A stretch of DNA of 7,008 nucleotides, from positions 1 through 7,008 of the forward strand of contig JAUZPC010000143.1 in NCBI GenBank assembly GCA_030706105.1. The letters are read 5' to 3'. A model generated the notes under the pieces. That model made no database searches, was not told the DNA's origin, and saw only the letters and a program-made list of their open reading frames with translations. Every line of letters starts with the position of its first letter. The stretch's first letter is position 1. The translations under genes were made by a program, and so were the position numbers. This document shows positions 6,478 through 7,008 of the stretch, piece by piece. Source of the stretch: Bacteroidota bacterium. GTDB lineage: Bacteria; Bacteroidota; Ignavibacteria; Ignavibacteriales; Ignavibacteriaceae.

Positions 6478-7008
6478 TTAAATAAACAAAGGGGCAAGTA
6501 CTAATGTTAATGTGCTTAACAACTTTATTAACACATGCAAAGATGGTCCGGCAGTATCTTTAAAAGGATCGCCGACAGTATCTCCTACTACTGCTGCTTT
6601 ATGAGGTTCAGATCTCTTGCCTCCATACATGCCTGTTTCGATATATTTTTTTGCATTATCCCAGGCACCTCCGCCATTATTCAAGAATAAAGCCATGAGA
6701 ATACCACTAATTGTTGCAATCATCAGGAATCCACCAATTACTTCCGGACCGGAAGCTGATAACGCTTGATTTGGTGAGAAATTATAAATTACTTTAAAAA
6801 CAAGCCCTACTGCAAGAGTCATACCTACAACAAGAAGACCGGGTAGAACCATTTTCCGTAATGCAGCTTTTGTAGCAATATCAACACACTGCCCATAATC
6901 AGGCTTTGAAGTACCCTTCATAATCCCCGGGTCATTCTTAAACTGTTCCCGCACATTATTTATAATTGCGTATGCAGCTTTGCCAACGGCTTTAATTGCA
7001 AAAGAAGA
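6478..7008 (-). CDS. hppA: Membrane-integral ion-translocating pyrophosphatase, C-terminal part (N-terminus off right edge)
   Basis: Hydrolyses pyrophosphate and pumps H+ or Na+ across the inner membrane. The frame stays open to the right edge, giving the last 176 residues of a protein usually about 670-800 aa long. Family signs, numbered from the edge: AVGKAAYAIINNVREQF at 7-23, GIMKGTSKPDYGQCVDIATKAA at 28-49, NNGGGAWDNAKKYIE at 110-124, and KAAVVGDTVGDPFKDTAGPS at 137-156, which holds the conserved Asp and Lys residues that bind Mg-pyrophosphate. Membrane segments are at about 52-75, 89-110 and 157-175. A GTG at 6954 is inside the gene, not a start. The residues that decide K+ dependence and H+ or Na+ specificity lie upstream, so the subtype cannot be told. 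GPSLH occurs where many members I recall have Asn in place of His. The gene ends at the shared terminator and converges with the permease. Confidence 0.96.
   Translation of the reverse strand, partial: SSFAIKAVGKAAYAIINNVREQFKNDPGIMKGTSKPDYGQCVDIATKAALRKMVLPGLLVVGMTLAVGLVFKVIYNFSPNQALSASGPEVIGGFLMIATISGILMALFLNNGGGAWDNAKKYIETGMYGGKRSEPHKAAVVGDTVGDPFKDTAGPSLHVLIKLLSTLTLVLAPLFI

Noticed and set aside
6952..6954. GTG as a start codon for the pyrophosphatase
   Set aside because: The frame continues upstream to the window edge with typical family sequence (AVGKAAYAIINNV), so this is an internal Val codon.
1..7008. CRISPR array, insertion sequence, tRNA, or a novel defence or mobile system
   Set aside because: No regularly spaced repeats, terminal inverted repeats, transposase or tRNA-like folds were seen; composition is even across the window and the genes are ordinary metabolic ones.

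Overview
The window is AT-rich (about a third G+C by eye) and holds seven genes or gene ends, in short units that alternate between strands. Gene content (a HydF-type [FeFe]-hydrogenase maturase, a membrane pyrophosphatase and a bacterial deoxyhypusine-synthase-like protein) points to an anaerobic or facultative bacterium. Bacteroidota/Chlorobiota/Ignavibacteriota relatives fit best, but there is no 16S or other decisive marker, so this is a low-confidence inference. There is no sign of mobile elements, CRISPR, tRNA or rRNA.

Left part (1-1377, minus strand): ribH (lumazine synthase, riboflavin pathway) is followed 5 nt later by the N-terminal part of a multi-pass GT-C-like glycosyltransferase that runs off the left edge. 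A 377-bp divergent intergenic region (1378-1754) follows. Next comes a plus-strand pair: hydF, which acts in assembly of the [FeFe]-hydrogenase H-cluster, and a 143-codon gene of unknown function that starts with TTG behind a clear ribosome binding site. A bidirectional terminator (3531-3568) closes this unit.

Middle part (3584-4627, minus strand): a deoxyhypusine-synthase-family protein of 347 aa. The catalytic lysine is present, but several residues that bind spermidine in the human enzyme are replaced. With the general absence of eIF5A in bacteria, this favours a polyamine role. Its upstream region has a good sigma70-like promoter whose spacer is filled by a perfect 7-6-7 palindrome, a likely repressor operator.

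Right part: a plus-strand NCS2/AzgA-like permease (4828-6420) ends in a strong bidirectional terminator (6429-6462) shared with the convergent 3' end of hppA, the membrane-integral pyrophosphatase, which runs off the right edge. The genes do not form one pathway. The window looks like ordinary core metabolism. The points most worth a second look are the DHS-like protein with its operator, the altered ligand motifs in HydF, the altered TM10 motif in the permease, and the unknown gene behind hydF.
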